From Streptomyces sp. RKAG290 (GTDB lineage: Bacteria; Actinomycetota; Actinomycetes; Streptomycetales; Streptomycetaceae), in NCBI RefSeq assembly GCF_023701695.1, contig NZ_JAJOZC010000001.1:2294001-2358000 (forward strand): DNA of 64,000 bases, written 5' to 3'. Every line of letters starts with the position of its first letter. Position 1 is the stretch's first letter. This document shows, piece after piece, positions 28,254 to 37,951 of this stretch. The translations under genes and the position numbers were made by a program. The notes under the pieces were generated by a model, which was not told the origin of the DNA, ran no database searches, and was given only the letters and a program-made list of their open reading frames with translations.

Positions 28254-29456
28254 ATGACGCACACCCAGGTCCCGTTCCCCGAAGGTTTCCTGTGGGGCGC
28301 CTCCACGGCCGCCCACCAGATCGAGGGCAACAACACCAACAGCGACTGGTGGGTCAAGGAGCACACCGCGGGCACCCACATCCAGGAACCCAGCCTGGAC
28401 GCCTGCGACAGCTACCACCGCTGGCACGAGGACATGGACGTCCTGGCCGGACTGGGTTTCACCGACTACCGGTTCTCCATCGAGTGGGCGCGTATCGAGC
28501 CGGCCGAGGGGCGGTTCTCCCGGGCCGAGCTCGCCCACTACCGCCGTATGGTCGAGGGGGCCGTCGAGCGCGGGCTGCGCCCGATGGTCACGCTGCACCA
28601 CTTCACCGTGCCGCAGTGGTTCGAGGCCCGCGGCGGCTTCACCGCCGAGGGCGCGACCGAGCTGTTCGCCCGCTACGTCGCGGCCTGCGCACCGGTGATC
28701 GGCGAAGGCGTCAGCCACGTCTGCACCATCAACGAGCCGAACATGATCGCCGTGATGGCGGGCCAGGCCAAACGTGGCGACATCGGCTTCCCGCCCGCCG
28801 GCCTGCCGACCCCCGACGACGAGACCACCCTGGCCGTCATCGCCGCGCACCACGCCGCCGTCAAGGAGGTCAAGGCGATCAACGCCGGCATCCAGGTCGG
28901 CTGGACCATCGCCAACCAGGTCTACCAGGCCCTTCCCGGCGCCGAGGAGATCACCGCTGCCTACCGCCACCCCCGTGAGGACGTCTTCATCGAGGCCGCG
29001 CGCGGCGACGACTGGATCGGTGTGCAGTCCTACACCCGGACCAGGATCGGCCCCGACGGACCCATCCCCACCGCCGACGACGTGGAGCGCACCCTCACGC
29101 AGTGGGAGTACTACCCCAGCGCCGTCGGCCACGCGCTGCGCCACACCGCCGAGGTCGTCGGGCGGGACATGCCCCTGATCGTGACCGAGAACGGCATCGC
29201 GACGGACCAGGACAGCCGTCGGGTCGACTACTACACGGGTGCGCTGAGCGAGGTCGCCGCCGCCATCCAGGACGGTCTGCGCGTCGAGGGCTACCTCGCC
29301 TGGAGCGCCCTGGACAACTACGAGTGGGGCTCCTACGCGCCGACGTTCGGCCTCATCGGCTGGAACCCGGAGACCTTCGAGCGGCTGCCGAAGCCGTCCG
29401 CCGTCTGGCTGGGCGACATGGGCCGCACCCGCACGCTGCCGCGCATCGCCGGCTGA
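28254..29456 (+). CDS. Glycoside hydrolase family 1 beta-glucosidase
   Basis: The 400-residue cytoplasmic enzyme has the GH1 N-terminal signature (FPEGFLWGASTAAHQIEG), acid/base Glu 161 in TINEPN and nucleophile Glu 312 in VTENG, followed by the family's LAWSALDNYEWG. No signal peptide. It is shorter than the common 450-480 residues but close to a compact actinobacterial subgroup. It lies after the sugar permeases on the same strand and probably cleaves the imported beta-linked disaccharide or oligosaccharide. Beta-glucosidase versus beta-galactosidase or fucosidase activity cannot be told apart here. Confidence 0.93.
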   Translation: MTHTQVPFPEGFLWGASTAAHQIEGNNTNSDWWVKEHTAGTHIQEPSLDACDSYHRWHEDMDVLAGLGFTDYRFSIEWARIEPAEGRFSRAELAHYRRMVEGAVERGLRPMVTLHHFTVPQWFEARGGFTAEGATELFARYVAACAPVIGEGVSHVCTINEPNMIAVMAGQAKRGDIGFPPAGLPTPDDETTLAVIAAHHAAVKEVKAINAGIQVGWTIANQVYQALPGAEEITAAYRHPREDVFIEAARGDDWIGVQSYTRTRIGPDGPIPTADDVERTLTQWEYYPSAVGHALRHTAEVVGRDMPLIVTENGIATDQDSRRVDYYTGALSEVAAAIQDGLRVEGYLAWSALDNYEWGSYAPTFGLIGWNPETFERLPKPSAVWLGDMGRTRTLPRIAG

Positions 29457-29471
29457 CGCCGGCCCCGAGAC

Positions 29472-29539
29472 CGGGAGCCGCCCCACGGCTCCCGACCGTG
29501 CGGGGTCCGTCGGATCCTGACGTCCGCCGGACCCCGCAC
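29472..29539 (+). terminator. Two tandem hairpins after the GH1 gene
   Basis: Hairpin 1 is CGGGAGCCG / CGGCTCCCG (29472-29480 / 29486-29494). Hairpin 2 is a 12-bp perfect stem GTGCGGGGTCCG / CGGACCCCGCAC (29498-29509 / 29528-29539). The second arm recurs at 29551-29562. They probably end the ABC/GH1 operon transcript. Confidence 0.6.
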
Positions 29540-29726
29540 CGACCGTCTACCGGACCCCGCACCGAAGTCCGGCGTGGTCCCGGTCCCACAGCCCGGGCAA
29601 CACCGGCGGCCCCACCCGAAAAACGGCGCCGAAGGCGCGGCACCCGTCCCGGGCAGCCCGCGTCGCCGCATCGAGCACGCCACGAAAACCCCCCATCCCC
29701 CTTCTGCCACCGGGAGCTGGACCTTC

Positions 29727-31235
29727 ATGGACCGTCGCACGTTTCTCACCGCCACCGGGACCGGGGCTGCCGCTCTGTCCCTCGGAGCCGTATCCACACC
29801 CCCGGCGAGCGCCGCTCCCGCCACTCGCTCCGCGCCTTCCGCGGACGCCGCTCATCCCGTTGACGCCTTTGACACACCGCTGCTGCTGCGCTGGTTCCGC
29901 GACACGTATCGCTCGGTCGAGGCAATGACGACCGATCTGGGTCTCGCCGTCGACAAGATCGACGTGAGCGGGCCGGGCGGCCCCGTTCAGTCGCGCCAGA
30001 CCTCACCCACCAATATCGGCTGCGGCCTGTGGTCGACCGTCGCCGCCGCCGGGCTCGGGGTCATCAGCGAGGCCACGATGCGGCGCCGCCTGGAGCGCAC
30101 GGTCCGGTCCGTCGAGAAGCTGGCACGCCCGCACGGCTTCTGGCTCAACTGGTACGACGCGCACGACGGTTCGGTACTGACCGAGTGGCCCGGTACCGGC
30201 GAACCGGTCCGCCCGTTCCTCTCCTCCGTCGACAACGCCTGGCTGATCACCGGCCTCCGCATCGCCGCGGACGCCGTTCCCGAGCTGCGTCCCCGGATCG
30301 CCGGCCTGCTGTCGGGCGCGGACTGGTCCTATTTCTACACACCCTTCGATCCGGCCGACCCCGTCGCCGGGCCCGGCCAGCTGCGCGGCGGCTTCTGGAC
30401 GGACACCGGGGAACCCACCGGCCACCACTACGGCGCCCTCAACACCGAGCCCCGGATGGCCAGTTATCTGGGCATCGCCGACGGGTCCCTGCCCGCCGAC
30501 CACTACTGGCACCTGCTGCGCACCATGCTGCCCGGCAATGAGCAGGAGCAGCCTCCGCAGGGCAGTTACGTCGCGATGGACGGTATCCGCGTCTGGCAGG
30601 GCCATTACACGCACGGCGGCCGCAAGCTCGTTCCCACCTGGGGCGGGTCGATGTTCGAGGCGCTGATGGTTCCGCTGTTCGTGCCGGAACCCGAGTGGTC
30701 GCCCGGATCGTGGGGCCGGACCCACCGCCGGTACGTGCGCAGCCAGATCGAGCACGGCATGACCGAGACGGGCTACGGGTACTGGGGCTTCTCCCCGGCC
30801 GCCGTTCCGGAGGGTGGATACCAGGAGTACGGGGTCGACGCGCTCGGCATGCAGGTCGACGGGTACGCCTCCAACACCGACCGCACCTACACCACGCACG
30901 GCGCACCGCTGCCGCCCGCGTCGGCGTTCACCAACGGTGTGGTCACCCCGCACGCCTCCTTCCTCGCGCTGCCCCACGCGCCGGCCGAGGCGGTCGCGAA
31001 TCTGCGGGCGCTGGACCGTGATTTCGGCGCCTACCATGACGGCTACGGGTTCCGGGACTCCGTGAACGTCTCCACCGGAAGGGTCAGCGACTACCTGCTC
31101 GCCCTGGATCAGGGGATGACGGCCGCGGCACTGGCCCAGGCGCTCCGCCCCGGACTGCTGCAGCAGCCCTTCCGGACCGGCGGATTCCGCTCCCGGGTGC
31201 GCCCACTGCTCGCCAAGGAGCGCTTCAGCATCTGA
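29727..31235 (+). CDS. Tat-exported glucoamylase-like/GH144-like enzyme
   Basis: The 502-residue protein starts DRRTFLTATG, a twin-arginine signal, with AxA-type cleavage near residue 36. The rest resembles the glycoamylase/DUF3131 (alpha/alpha)6 fold: SRQTSPTNIG, SSVDNAWLITGLR, TWGGSMFEALMVP, QIEHGMTETGYGYWGFSPA, YGVDALGMQVDGY, GVVTPHASFLAL and LALDQGM. GH144 endo-beta-1,2-glucanases share this fold, so an exported glucan-degrading enzyme feeding the upstream importer and GH1 enzyme is a reasonable hypothesis. No LacI-like site was seen before it. Substrate is inferred only. Confidence 0.82.
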   Translation: MDRRTFLTATGTGAAALSLGAVSTPPASAAPATRSAPSADAAHPVDAFDTPLLLRWFRDTYRSVEAMTTDLGLAVDKIDVSGPGGPVQSRQTSPTNIGCGLWSTVAAAGLGVISEATMRRRLERTVRSVEKLARPHGFWLNWYDAHDGSVLTEWPGTGEPVRPFLSSVDNAWLITGLRIAADAVPELRPRIAGLLSGADWSYFYTPFDPADPVAGPGQLRGGFWTDTGEPTGHHYGALNTEPRMASYLGIADGSLPADHYWHLLRTMLPGNEQEQPPQGSYVAMDGIRVWQGHYTHGGRKLVPTWGGSMFEALMVPLFVPEPEWSPGSWGRTHRRYVRSQIEHGMTETGYGYWGFSPAAVPEGGYQEYGVDALGMQVDGYASNTDRTYTTHGAPLPPASAFTNGVVTPHASFLALPHAPAEAVANLRALDRDFGAYHDGYGFRDSVNVSTGRVSDYLLALDQGMTAAALAQALRPGLLQQPFRTGGFRSRVRPLLAKERFSI

Positions 31236-31304
31236 GCCCTGCACCGGGTGGTCCCGTACGGCTGGGATTCAGCATCCGGCTGGACCGGCGGGGCCCGGCA
31301 TCGC

Positions 31305-31340
31305 CCGGCCGGAGTGGCAGGACCGGCCGGAGTGGCAGGA
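31305..31340. repeat. 18-bp tandem repeat, two copies
   Basis: CCGGCCGGAGTGGCAGGA occurs twice head to tail in the 278-nt gap after the glucanase-like gene. The rest of this gap (31236-31513) has no recognisable gene. Confidence 0.6.
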
Positions 31341-31513
31341 CCCGGCAGCCCTCGGCGGGACCCGACACGACGCGGCTGGGCACGGCACGACGCGCGGCGC
31401 GGCATGTCCCCCGACCGGGCGACGTGCCGTGCCGGGTCCCCGCCGGGCGCGGTGCGACCGGTCCACCCGCCCGGTCGCGGCTCTCCGAACGTGGACATAG
31501 CCTCGCAAACGTG

Positions 31514-33654
31514 ATGCCGCCTGTGAGCCGAACCCGGATCCTCATACCGGGCCGGGCCCTGCTCGCCGTCCTGATGACGGTGTGCTGGCTGGCCCTTCCC
31601 GCCGCGCTGACCGCTCGCGCCGACGACCCCATCACGCTGTCCCGCGACGGGCAGATCACCGACAAGGTGGGTGCGCTGGGAGACCGCAAGGGCCAGGTGG
31701 TCACCGCACTCGACCAGCTCTACGACAAGCGCCGCGTCCAGCTCTTCGTGGCCTACGTCCGTGACTTCTCCGGACGGTCCGCGCAGAACTGGGCGGACGA
31801 CACAGCCGACCGCAACGGGCTCGGCCGCGACGACGTCCTGCTCGCGGTAGCCACCCACGACCGGCAGTACGCCTACTCGGTCGACCAGGACTCCCGCTTC
31901 ACCGACGCCCAGCTCCAGGATGTGGCGAGCACCGCCATCGAGCCCGCGCTCAAGGAGAACGACTGGGCGGGTGCCGCGATCGGGGCCGCCGACGGGTACT
32001 CCGCCGTCCTGGCCGGCGACGCCGTACCCACTCCCGCGATCACCCCGGGTGCCGACGACCCCGGAACAGGGAGCTCCGGTGGGACGACCGCCGGGGACCT
32101 GGTCCTGCCCGTAGTCGTCGTCGGCGGAGCCGCAGCGGTGGCCGCCTATGCGTACACCCGGCGCAAGCGGCGCACCGCCACCCGGACCACGCCCGGTGCG
32201 ACCGGATGGGGACCGGCCGGTTCCGACCGGAACGAACCACCCGAACCGCCCACCCCGCTGCCGGAACTCGACGCCCGTGCAAAAGAGACGCTGGTCGACA
32301 CCGACGACGCGGTCCGCACGAGCGACGAAGAGCTCGGATTCGCGACCGCCCAGTTCGGCGAAGAGGCCGCAGCGCCGTTCACCGAGGCGGTCACCTATGC
32401 CAAGGGCGAGCTGACGGCCGCGTTCCGGTTGCGTCAGCAGCTGGACGACGCCTTCCCCGAGGACGACGCCACCCGTCGGCGGATGCTGGACGAGATCATC
32501 AGCCGGTGCCAGGACGCCAACACCCGTCTGGACGCGGTCTCCGAGGACTTCGACCGGCTCCGTGCACTGGAGCGCAACGCCCCGCAGGCGCTGGCCGCGG
32601 CGGAGACGGCGTTCCGTGCGCTCGCCGGCCGGGCCGCCACGGCCGACGCCACCCTCACCTCGATGCGCGGTCGCTACGCGGAGTCGGCCTGGTCCCCCGT
32701 CGCCGGCGACGTCGAGCAGGCCAAGGACCGGCTCGTCTTCGCGACGTCCTCGCTCAATCAGGCCCGGCAGGCGGTGGACGGCGGCGACAACGCCGCGGCT
32801 GCGGTGTACGTGCGGGCGACGGAGGGCGCGGTCGGCCAGGCGGCCACTCTCGTCGACGCCGTCGACCGGCGCGCGCGGGAGCTCAAGGAGGCGGCGGGCA
32901 GGCTGCCGGCCGCGCTCACCGAGATGGAGACGGACCTGGCCGACGCGGGCGGACTGCTGGAGGGGACGGCCGAGGGGGTGTCCACCGCGGACCTCAGGGG
33001 CCGGATTGCCCGCGCGCAGTCCGTCACCCGCGATGTGCGGCAAGAGGTACAGGCCGGTCCGCACGACCCGATCGACGCGCTGCGCCGGGTGGAGGAGGCG
33101 GACGCGGCCCTGGACGAGGCGCTGGCCGGCGCGCGCGAACAGGAACAGGGCAACCGGCGGGCCCGCTCGCTCCTCGACCAGGCGATGCTCACCGCGCGGT
33201 CGGCGATCGGCGCCGCCGCCGACTACATCACGACCAACCGGGGAGCCGTCGGCAGCCAGGCCCGCACGCGCCTGGCGGAGGCCCAGCGCCGGCTGGAGCA
33301 GGCCCGTGAACTGGCCGGCACAGACGACGCGCAGGGTGCGCTGGCCGAGGCGCACCAGGCGGACTCGCTGGCCGGGCAGGCCCAGAACCTGGCGGAACAG
33401 GACGTGCGGGCCTACGGGAACCCGAACGGACCGGGCGGTTCCCGAGGAGGGGGCGGCGGGGGCATGGGCGGTGCCGTCCTCGGCGGAATCATCCTCGGCG
33501 GCCTGCTGGGCGGGGGCGGCCGCGGAGGCGGACTCGGGGGTGGCGGCTTCGGAGGGGAGGCGGCTTCGGCGGAGGCTTCGGCGGGGGTGGCGGTCCGGGG
33601 AGCTTCGGCGGCGGGGGCACCCGTGGCCGAAGGGGCGGTGGCGGCCGTTTCTGA
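31514..33654 (+). CDS. TPM-domain membrane protein, apparent C-terminal frameshift
   Basis: The product of about 713 residues has a signal segment ending ALTARA, a TPM domain at about 35-170 (RRVQLFVAYVRDFSGRSAQNWA; GRDDVLLAVATHDRQYAYSV), a membrane helix (DLVLPVVVVGGAAAVAAYAYT), a long helical region to about 640, then a Gly-rich tail. At the G run 33554-33557 the frame shifts: the normal tail (GGFGGGFGGGGG, SFGGGGTRGRRGGGGRF) and its TGA at 33652 are in another frame, so one G seems missing. As given, the frame runs on into PspA, making an artificial 1000-residue fusion. ATG 31514 or GTG 31511 may start it; no clear ribosome-binding site is seen. Confidence 0.82.
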
Positions 33655-33796
33655 AGGGGCGGCGGTGCCCGCGTTGGCGGCCGCTTCTGAACCCCCGCAG
33701 GCCGCACACCCGCAGCCTGCGGGACGCATCTGGACACAGCACTCGCAAATTAGCAGCACTCGTAAGCAACAGAACTGGACAGACAGGAGAGGTGCC

Positions 33797-34510
33797 ATGA
33801 CCAAGCAGACCATCCTCGGACGCGTCACCCAGCTGGCGAAGGCCAACATCAACGCACTCCTCGACCAGGCCGAGGATCCGCAGAAGATGCTGGACCAGCT
33901 GATCCGCGACTACACGTCCAACATCTCGGAGGCCGAACAGGCCGTCGCCGCGACCATCGGCAATCTGCGCCTGATGGAGCAGGACCACCGGGAGGACGTC
34001 GAGGCGGCCAAGGAGTGGGGCGAGAAGGCCCTCGCCGCCAGCCGCAAGGCGGATGAGCTGCGCGCGGGCGGATCGGCCGCCGATGCCGACAAGTTCGACA
34101 ACCTGGCCAAGGTCGCGCTCGGCCGGCAGCTCCAGTCGGAGAAGGAGGCGAAGACCGCGGAGCCCACCATCGCCTCGCAGACAGAGGTGGTGGACAAGCT
34201 CAAGACGGGCCTGGACCAGATGAAGGGCAAGCTGACGGAGCTGAAGTCCAAGCGTGACGAGCTGGTCGCGCGAGCCAAGTCCGCCCAGGCGCAGAACCAG
34301 ATGATGGACTCCGTGAAGAACATCAACGTCCTGGACCCGACCAGCGAGATCAGCCGGTTCGAGGACAAGGTGCGGCGCGAGGAGGCGAAGGCGGTGGGGA
34401 AGCAGGAGCTTGCCGCGTCGTCCCTGGACGCCCAGTTCGAGCAGCTGGACACCCTGGGAGACAGCGCCGAGGTCGAGGCGCGCCTCGCGGCCCTGAAGAC
34501 GGCCTCATGA
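33797..34510 (+). CDS. PspA/IM30 family phage-shock protein
   Basis: The 237-residue membrane-associated coiled-coil protein protects the cytoplasmic membrane under stress. It starts MTKQTILGRVTQLAKANINALLDQAEDPQ, with the amphipathic helix and PspA signature, and continues as long helices (DVVDKLKTGLDQMKGKL-like heptads) with a variable C-terminus. AGGAGAGG lies 5 nt before the ATG at 33797. It follows the TPM-domain gene by 142 nt, and that pairing fits a joint membrane-stress role. Confidence 0.93.
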   Translation: MTKQTILGRVTQLAKANINALLDQAEDPQKMLDQLIRDYTSNISEAEQAVAATIGNLRLMEQDHREDVEAAKEWGEKALAASRKADELRAGGSAADADKFDNLAKVALGRQLQSEKEAKTAEPTIASQTEVVDKLKTGLDQMKGKLTELKSKRDELVARAKSAQAQNQMMDSVKNINVLDPTSEISRFEDKVRREEAKAVGKQELAASSLDAQFEQLDTLGDSAEVEARLAALKTAS

Positions 34511-34560
34511 ACCGGTGCGCGTCCCGCACCAGGCCGGTACGAGTCCGCTGAGGGCCGTGC

Positions 34561-37173
34561 TCAGAACATGCTCAGAAGCTCCTCGACCGTGCGCTCGGCG
34601 GCCGGCTCGCCGTCGGGCAGCGGCAGTTCGAACCAGACCGTCTTGCCGCGCGGCGTCCGCCTCGATCCCCATGCCGCGCTCAACAGCCCGACCAGTTGCA
34701 GGCCGCGGCCGCCCTCGTCCGTGTCGCGTGCCCGCCGCCGCCGCGGCTGGACGAGACCCGCGTCCCATACCTCGCACACGAGGGTACGGTCGCGCAGCAG
34801 CCTGAGCCGGATCTCACCCTCGCCGTACCGCAGGGCGTTGGTGACCAGCTCACTGACGAGCAGCTCGGTGGTGTCCACCAGGTCGTCGAGGTCCCAGGCG
34901 AGCAGCTGGCCCCGGGCGAGTTCGCGGGCGCGTCCCACCGAGCGGAGTTCGCGGGGCAGCCGCCAGTCGCCGACGGCTTCGGCCGGCAGCCCCTGTATCC
35001 GGGCCATCAGCAGGGCGATGTCGTCCTCGCCGTGCCGGGTGTCCAGGGTGCTCAGCACATGGTCGCAGACGTCCTCAAGAGGCCGGACGGGTTCGACGAG
35101 CGCGCCGCGCAGCGCCTCCAGTCCCTCGTCCAGCGGGTGGTCGCGGGACTCGACGAGGCCATCGGTGTAGAGGGCGAGGAGGGCGCCCTCCTTGAGTTCG
35201 ACCTCGACTTCCTCGAAGGGTTCGCCGCCGACGCCGAGCGGCATGCCGGGCGGTACGTCGAGCAGGAGTGCCGGTTCGCCGGGCTCGACCACGACAGGGG
35301 GGAGATGGCCGGCATTGGCGAAGGTGCACCGCCGGGTGACCGGGTCGTAGACGGCGTAGACGCAGGTCGCGAGATAGACCTCGGAGAGGTCGGCCTCGCG
35401 GGACTTGTGCGCGGCCCGCGAGGGCCACTGGGCGCCGCCCCCTCCGTCGGAGGAGTTGCTGCCACCGGGAGTACCGAGTCCCCGGGCCACCTCGTCGAGC
35501 GCGGAGAGGACCTCGGCGGGCTCCAGGTCGAGGAGTGCCAGGGTCCTGACGGCGGTGCGCAGTTCGCCCATGGCGACCGCGGCGCGCAGTCCACGTCCCA
35601 TCACGTCGCCGACGACGAGGGCGGTGCGGTGGCCGGGCAGCTCGATCACGTCGAACCAGTCGCCGCCCACCTCGGTCGCCGTGTTGCCGGGCAGATAGCG
35701 GCAGGCGATGTCGAGACCCGCGGCCTCGGGGTCGCCGGGGGGCAACAGGCTGCGCTGAAGTATCAGCGCACGCTCGTGCTCGCGCCGGTAGAGGCGGGCG
35801 TTGTCGATACAGACGGCGGCGCGGGCGGCGAGTTCGGTGGCCAGGGCCCGGTCGCGTTCGCCGAAGGGCTCGCTGCCCTTGGCACGGGAGAAGCGCACGA
35901 GGCCGACCACCGTGTCGTGGGCGACCATCGGCACGGCGAGGGAGGACTGGACGAATCCCCGCTCGTCGCCGGGCACGTCCTCGACGTGGCCGGTGCGCAG
36001 GGCGATCGCGCAGGGCGAGTTGAACGCGTAGCGGTGCACCGCACCGAGTGCGGGCGCCGCGGTGAGCGCCCGGGGTCGCGAGGCGTCGCCGACCGCCTCG
36101 ACGGTGTCGGGTATGGCGTCGGGCATGGCATCCGACACCGCGCTGGCGAAGGCGACGCGGCGCAGTTCGGCGGAGCCGCCGACCGATTCCTGGCGGAGCG
36201 AGCTCCAGCTGCCCGGCGGGGCCTCCTCGCCGGTGAGCAGCGCCTGGTACAGGTCGACGGAGGCGAGGTCGCAGAAACCCGGCACGGCGACGTCGAGGAG
36301 TTCGCGGGCGGTGGTCTCCAGGTCGAGGGAGTTGCCGATGCGTGCGCTGGCCTCGTTGAGCAGAGCGAGGTTGCGCCTGGCGCTGGCGGCCTCGCGGGCG
36401 GCGATATGGCGGCGGGTGACGTCGGTGGCCAGTCCGGCGATGCCGATGGGCCGGCCCGTACCGCTGTGCACCCGGTAGAGGTTCATCGACCAGTGGCGGC
36501 GCTCGCTGTCGCCCGGGGCGGTGCCGACGAGCTGGAGGTCGGTGACGGACTCGCCGGTCTCCAGGACGCGGCTGAGTGTGGCTGACAGCCGGTCGGCCTC
36601 CGGGCCGGCGAGATAGTCGTGGACGGTGCGGCCGCGGTGTTCGTCGGCCCGGCCGCCGAAGACGGTGGCGAACCGCTGGTTGGCCCGCAACACGGTGAAG
36701 TCGGTACCGAACAGCACGAAGCCGAAGGGAGATTGGCCGAATATAGCCTGCGAGGCCGCGAGGTCCGTCTCGATGCGGCGCAGTGCCCGGACATCCACGA
36801 CGATGCAGACCGCGGCCCGTTCACCGGTCGCCGACTCACTCGGCATCACATAGATCTCGGCGAGCCCGCGCAGGCCGTCCTCGCCCGGCATCCGGAAGGG
36901 GACGAGGCCCGTCCACTCCTTGCCGTCGAGCACCTCACCGACCCGGCGATGGCCGTCCACGCGCAGCTCACCAGGCATGAAGGCCTCGACCGGGTCCTTG
37001 CCCACCGCGTCGTGCGCGGCAACGCCAAAGAGACCGGCGGCCCGGCGGCTCCACTGCTCGATCAGCCCGTCGGGGCCGATCGAGAAGGAGGCGACCCTGA
37101 TGTAGTCGTAGATCGAGCCAGGCGGACTGCTCTGCCACACGACGTCGCCCGCTGTCCCAGGTATTTCGCTCAC
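34561..37173 (-). CDS. PAS-PAS-GAF-SpoIIE phosphatase-HATPase regulator
   Basis: The 870-residue protein has PAS domains at about 20-125 and 140-260, a GAF domain at about 270-460, a PPM/SpoIIE Ser/Thr phosphatase at about 490-720 (EVGGDWFDVIEL and GDVMGRG supply metal-binding Asp; LYTDGLVESRD) and a C-terminal RsbW-like HATPase (ELVTNALRYGEG; DEGGRGLQLVG). Such proteins can dephosphorylate anti-anti-sigma factors and also phosphorylate or bind them, so it is probably a sigma-factor partner switch sensing redox or small ligands. No anti-anti-sigma gene is adjacent. It is convergent with pspA. Confidence 0.93.
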   Translation of the reverse strand: MSEIPGTAGDVVWQSSPPGSIYDYIRVASFSIGPDGLIEQWSRRAAGLFGVAAHDAVGKDPVEAFMPGELRVDGHRRVGEVLDGKEWTGLVPFRMPGEDGLRGLAEIYVMPSESATGERAAVCIVVDVRALRRIETDLAASQAIFGQSPFGFVLFGTDFTVLRANQRFATVFGGRADEHRGRTVHDYLAGPEADRLSATLSRVLETGESVTDLQLVGTAPGDSERRHWSMNLYRVHSGTGRPIGIAGLATDVTRRHIAAREAASARRNLALLNEASARIGNSLDLETTARELLDVAVPGFCDLASVDLYQALLTGEEAPPGSWSSLRQESVGGSAELRRVAFASAVSDAMPDAIPDTVEAVGDASRPRALTAAPALGAVHRYAFNSPCAIALRTGHVEDVPGDERGFVQSSLAVPMVAHDTVVGLVRFSRAKGSEPFGERDRALATELAARAAVCIDNARLYRREHERALILQRSLLPPGDPEAAGLDIACRYLPGNTATEVGGDWFDVIELPGHRTALVVGDVMGRGLRAAVAMGELRTAVRTLALLDLEPAEVLSALDEVARGLGTPGGSNSSDGGGGAQWPSRAAHKSREADLSEVYLATCVYAVYDPVTRRCTFANAGHLPPVVVEPGEPALLLDVPPGMPLGVGGEPFEEVEVELKEGALLALYTDGLVESRDHPLDEGLEALRGALVEPVRPLEDVCDHVLSTLDTRHGEDDIALLMARIQGLPAEAVGDWRLPRELRSVGRARELARGQLLAWDLDDLVDTTELLVSELVTNALRYGEGEIRLRLLRDRTLVCEVWDAGLVQPRRRRARDTDEGGRGLQLVGLLSAAWGSRRTPRGKTVWFELPLPDGEPAAERTVEELLSMF

Positions 37174-37332
37174 GCGACCGTCCCCTCCAGCTCACACACC
37201 GGACCGGTCCTGCCCGCAGTATTCAGCACTACGGCCCTCACCGACACGGCGTTCACGATCACAGCACGGTCTCAGTCCCTTTCAGCCAGGTTCTGCCGAC
37301 CTCTGGTGATCGCTGTTCATCCCACCCCACTC

Positions 37333-37752
37333 CTAACCAGGCAGGGCGAGCTCGAACCACACCGTCTTGCCACTCTTTCCGCGCCGGGTTCCCCAGCGCC
37401 GCGCGGAGCAGGCCACGAGCTGGAGTCCTCTGCCGCCCTCGTCGTCGGGTCCCGCCGGACGTTCGGTGGGCGGATCCGGAAGCGGATCGGAGACTTCCAC
37501 CAGCAGACCGGGGTGCGCGGCGGGACCTTCCCCGTCGGGATGGGGGCGCACCAGCCGTACGCCGATGGGGCCCGACGCGTAGCGCATGGAGTTGGTCACC
37601 AGCTCGCTGACCAGGAGTACAGCCACATCGCCGACGGCCGTGTCGAGGTCCCAGCCGCGCAACGCCTCATGGACGGCGTGACGTGCCGTGCGTACGGCGC
37701 CGGGTACAGCCGGAAAGCTCCACTCGACGCAGTCGCCTTCGGTATCGATCAC
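37333..37752 (-). CDS. Stand-alone HATPase (RsbW/SpoIIAB-like anti-sigma factor kinase)
   Basis: The roughly 139-residue protein is a GHKL-fold ATPase: VLLVSELVTNSMRYASGP is the N-box and GPDDEGGRGLQLV the G1 box, ending GKTVWFELALPG. It closely resembles the HATPase end of the 34561-37173 protein. GTG 37752 has GGGAAG about 9 nt upstream; GTG 37761 is also possible, and longer versions have unconvincing N-termini. Such proteins in streptomycetes sequester or phosphorylate STAS partners in sigma-factor control. Confidence 0.82.
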   Translation of the reverse strand: MIDTEGDCVEWSFPAVPGAVRTARHAVHEALRGWDLDTAVGDVAVLLVSELVTNSMRYASGPIGVRLVRPHPDGEGPAAHPGLLVEVSDPLPDPPTERPAGPDDEGGRGLQLVACSARRWGTRRGKSGKTVWFELALPG

Positions 37753-37951
37753 GCCGATCACTTCCCAAGACCAGCAACGGAGAACATCCAGTTCGCGAGG
37801 GACTAAACACCACATACCCGATATTGGGGATGAAATACCGCCGGAGTCGACACGTGGGGCGTACGGGTGTAAGGCCATGCGCACGAACGGGTGTACGTGC
37901 AGGGAGAGGGCGCACAGATCCATCGGCGCGCGCCACGGGTCGGGCAGCCGC

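Noticed and set aside
27144..29486. 780-codon minus-strand frame opposite the second sugar permease and GH1 genes
   Set aside because: It spans two well-supported genes with no family motif of its own.
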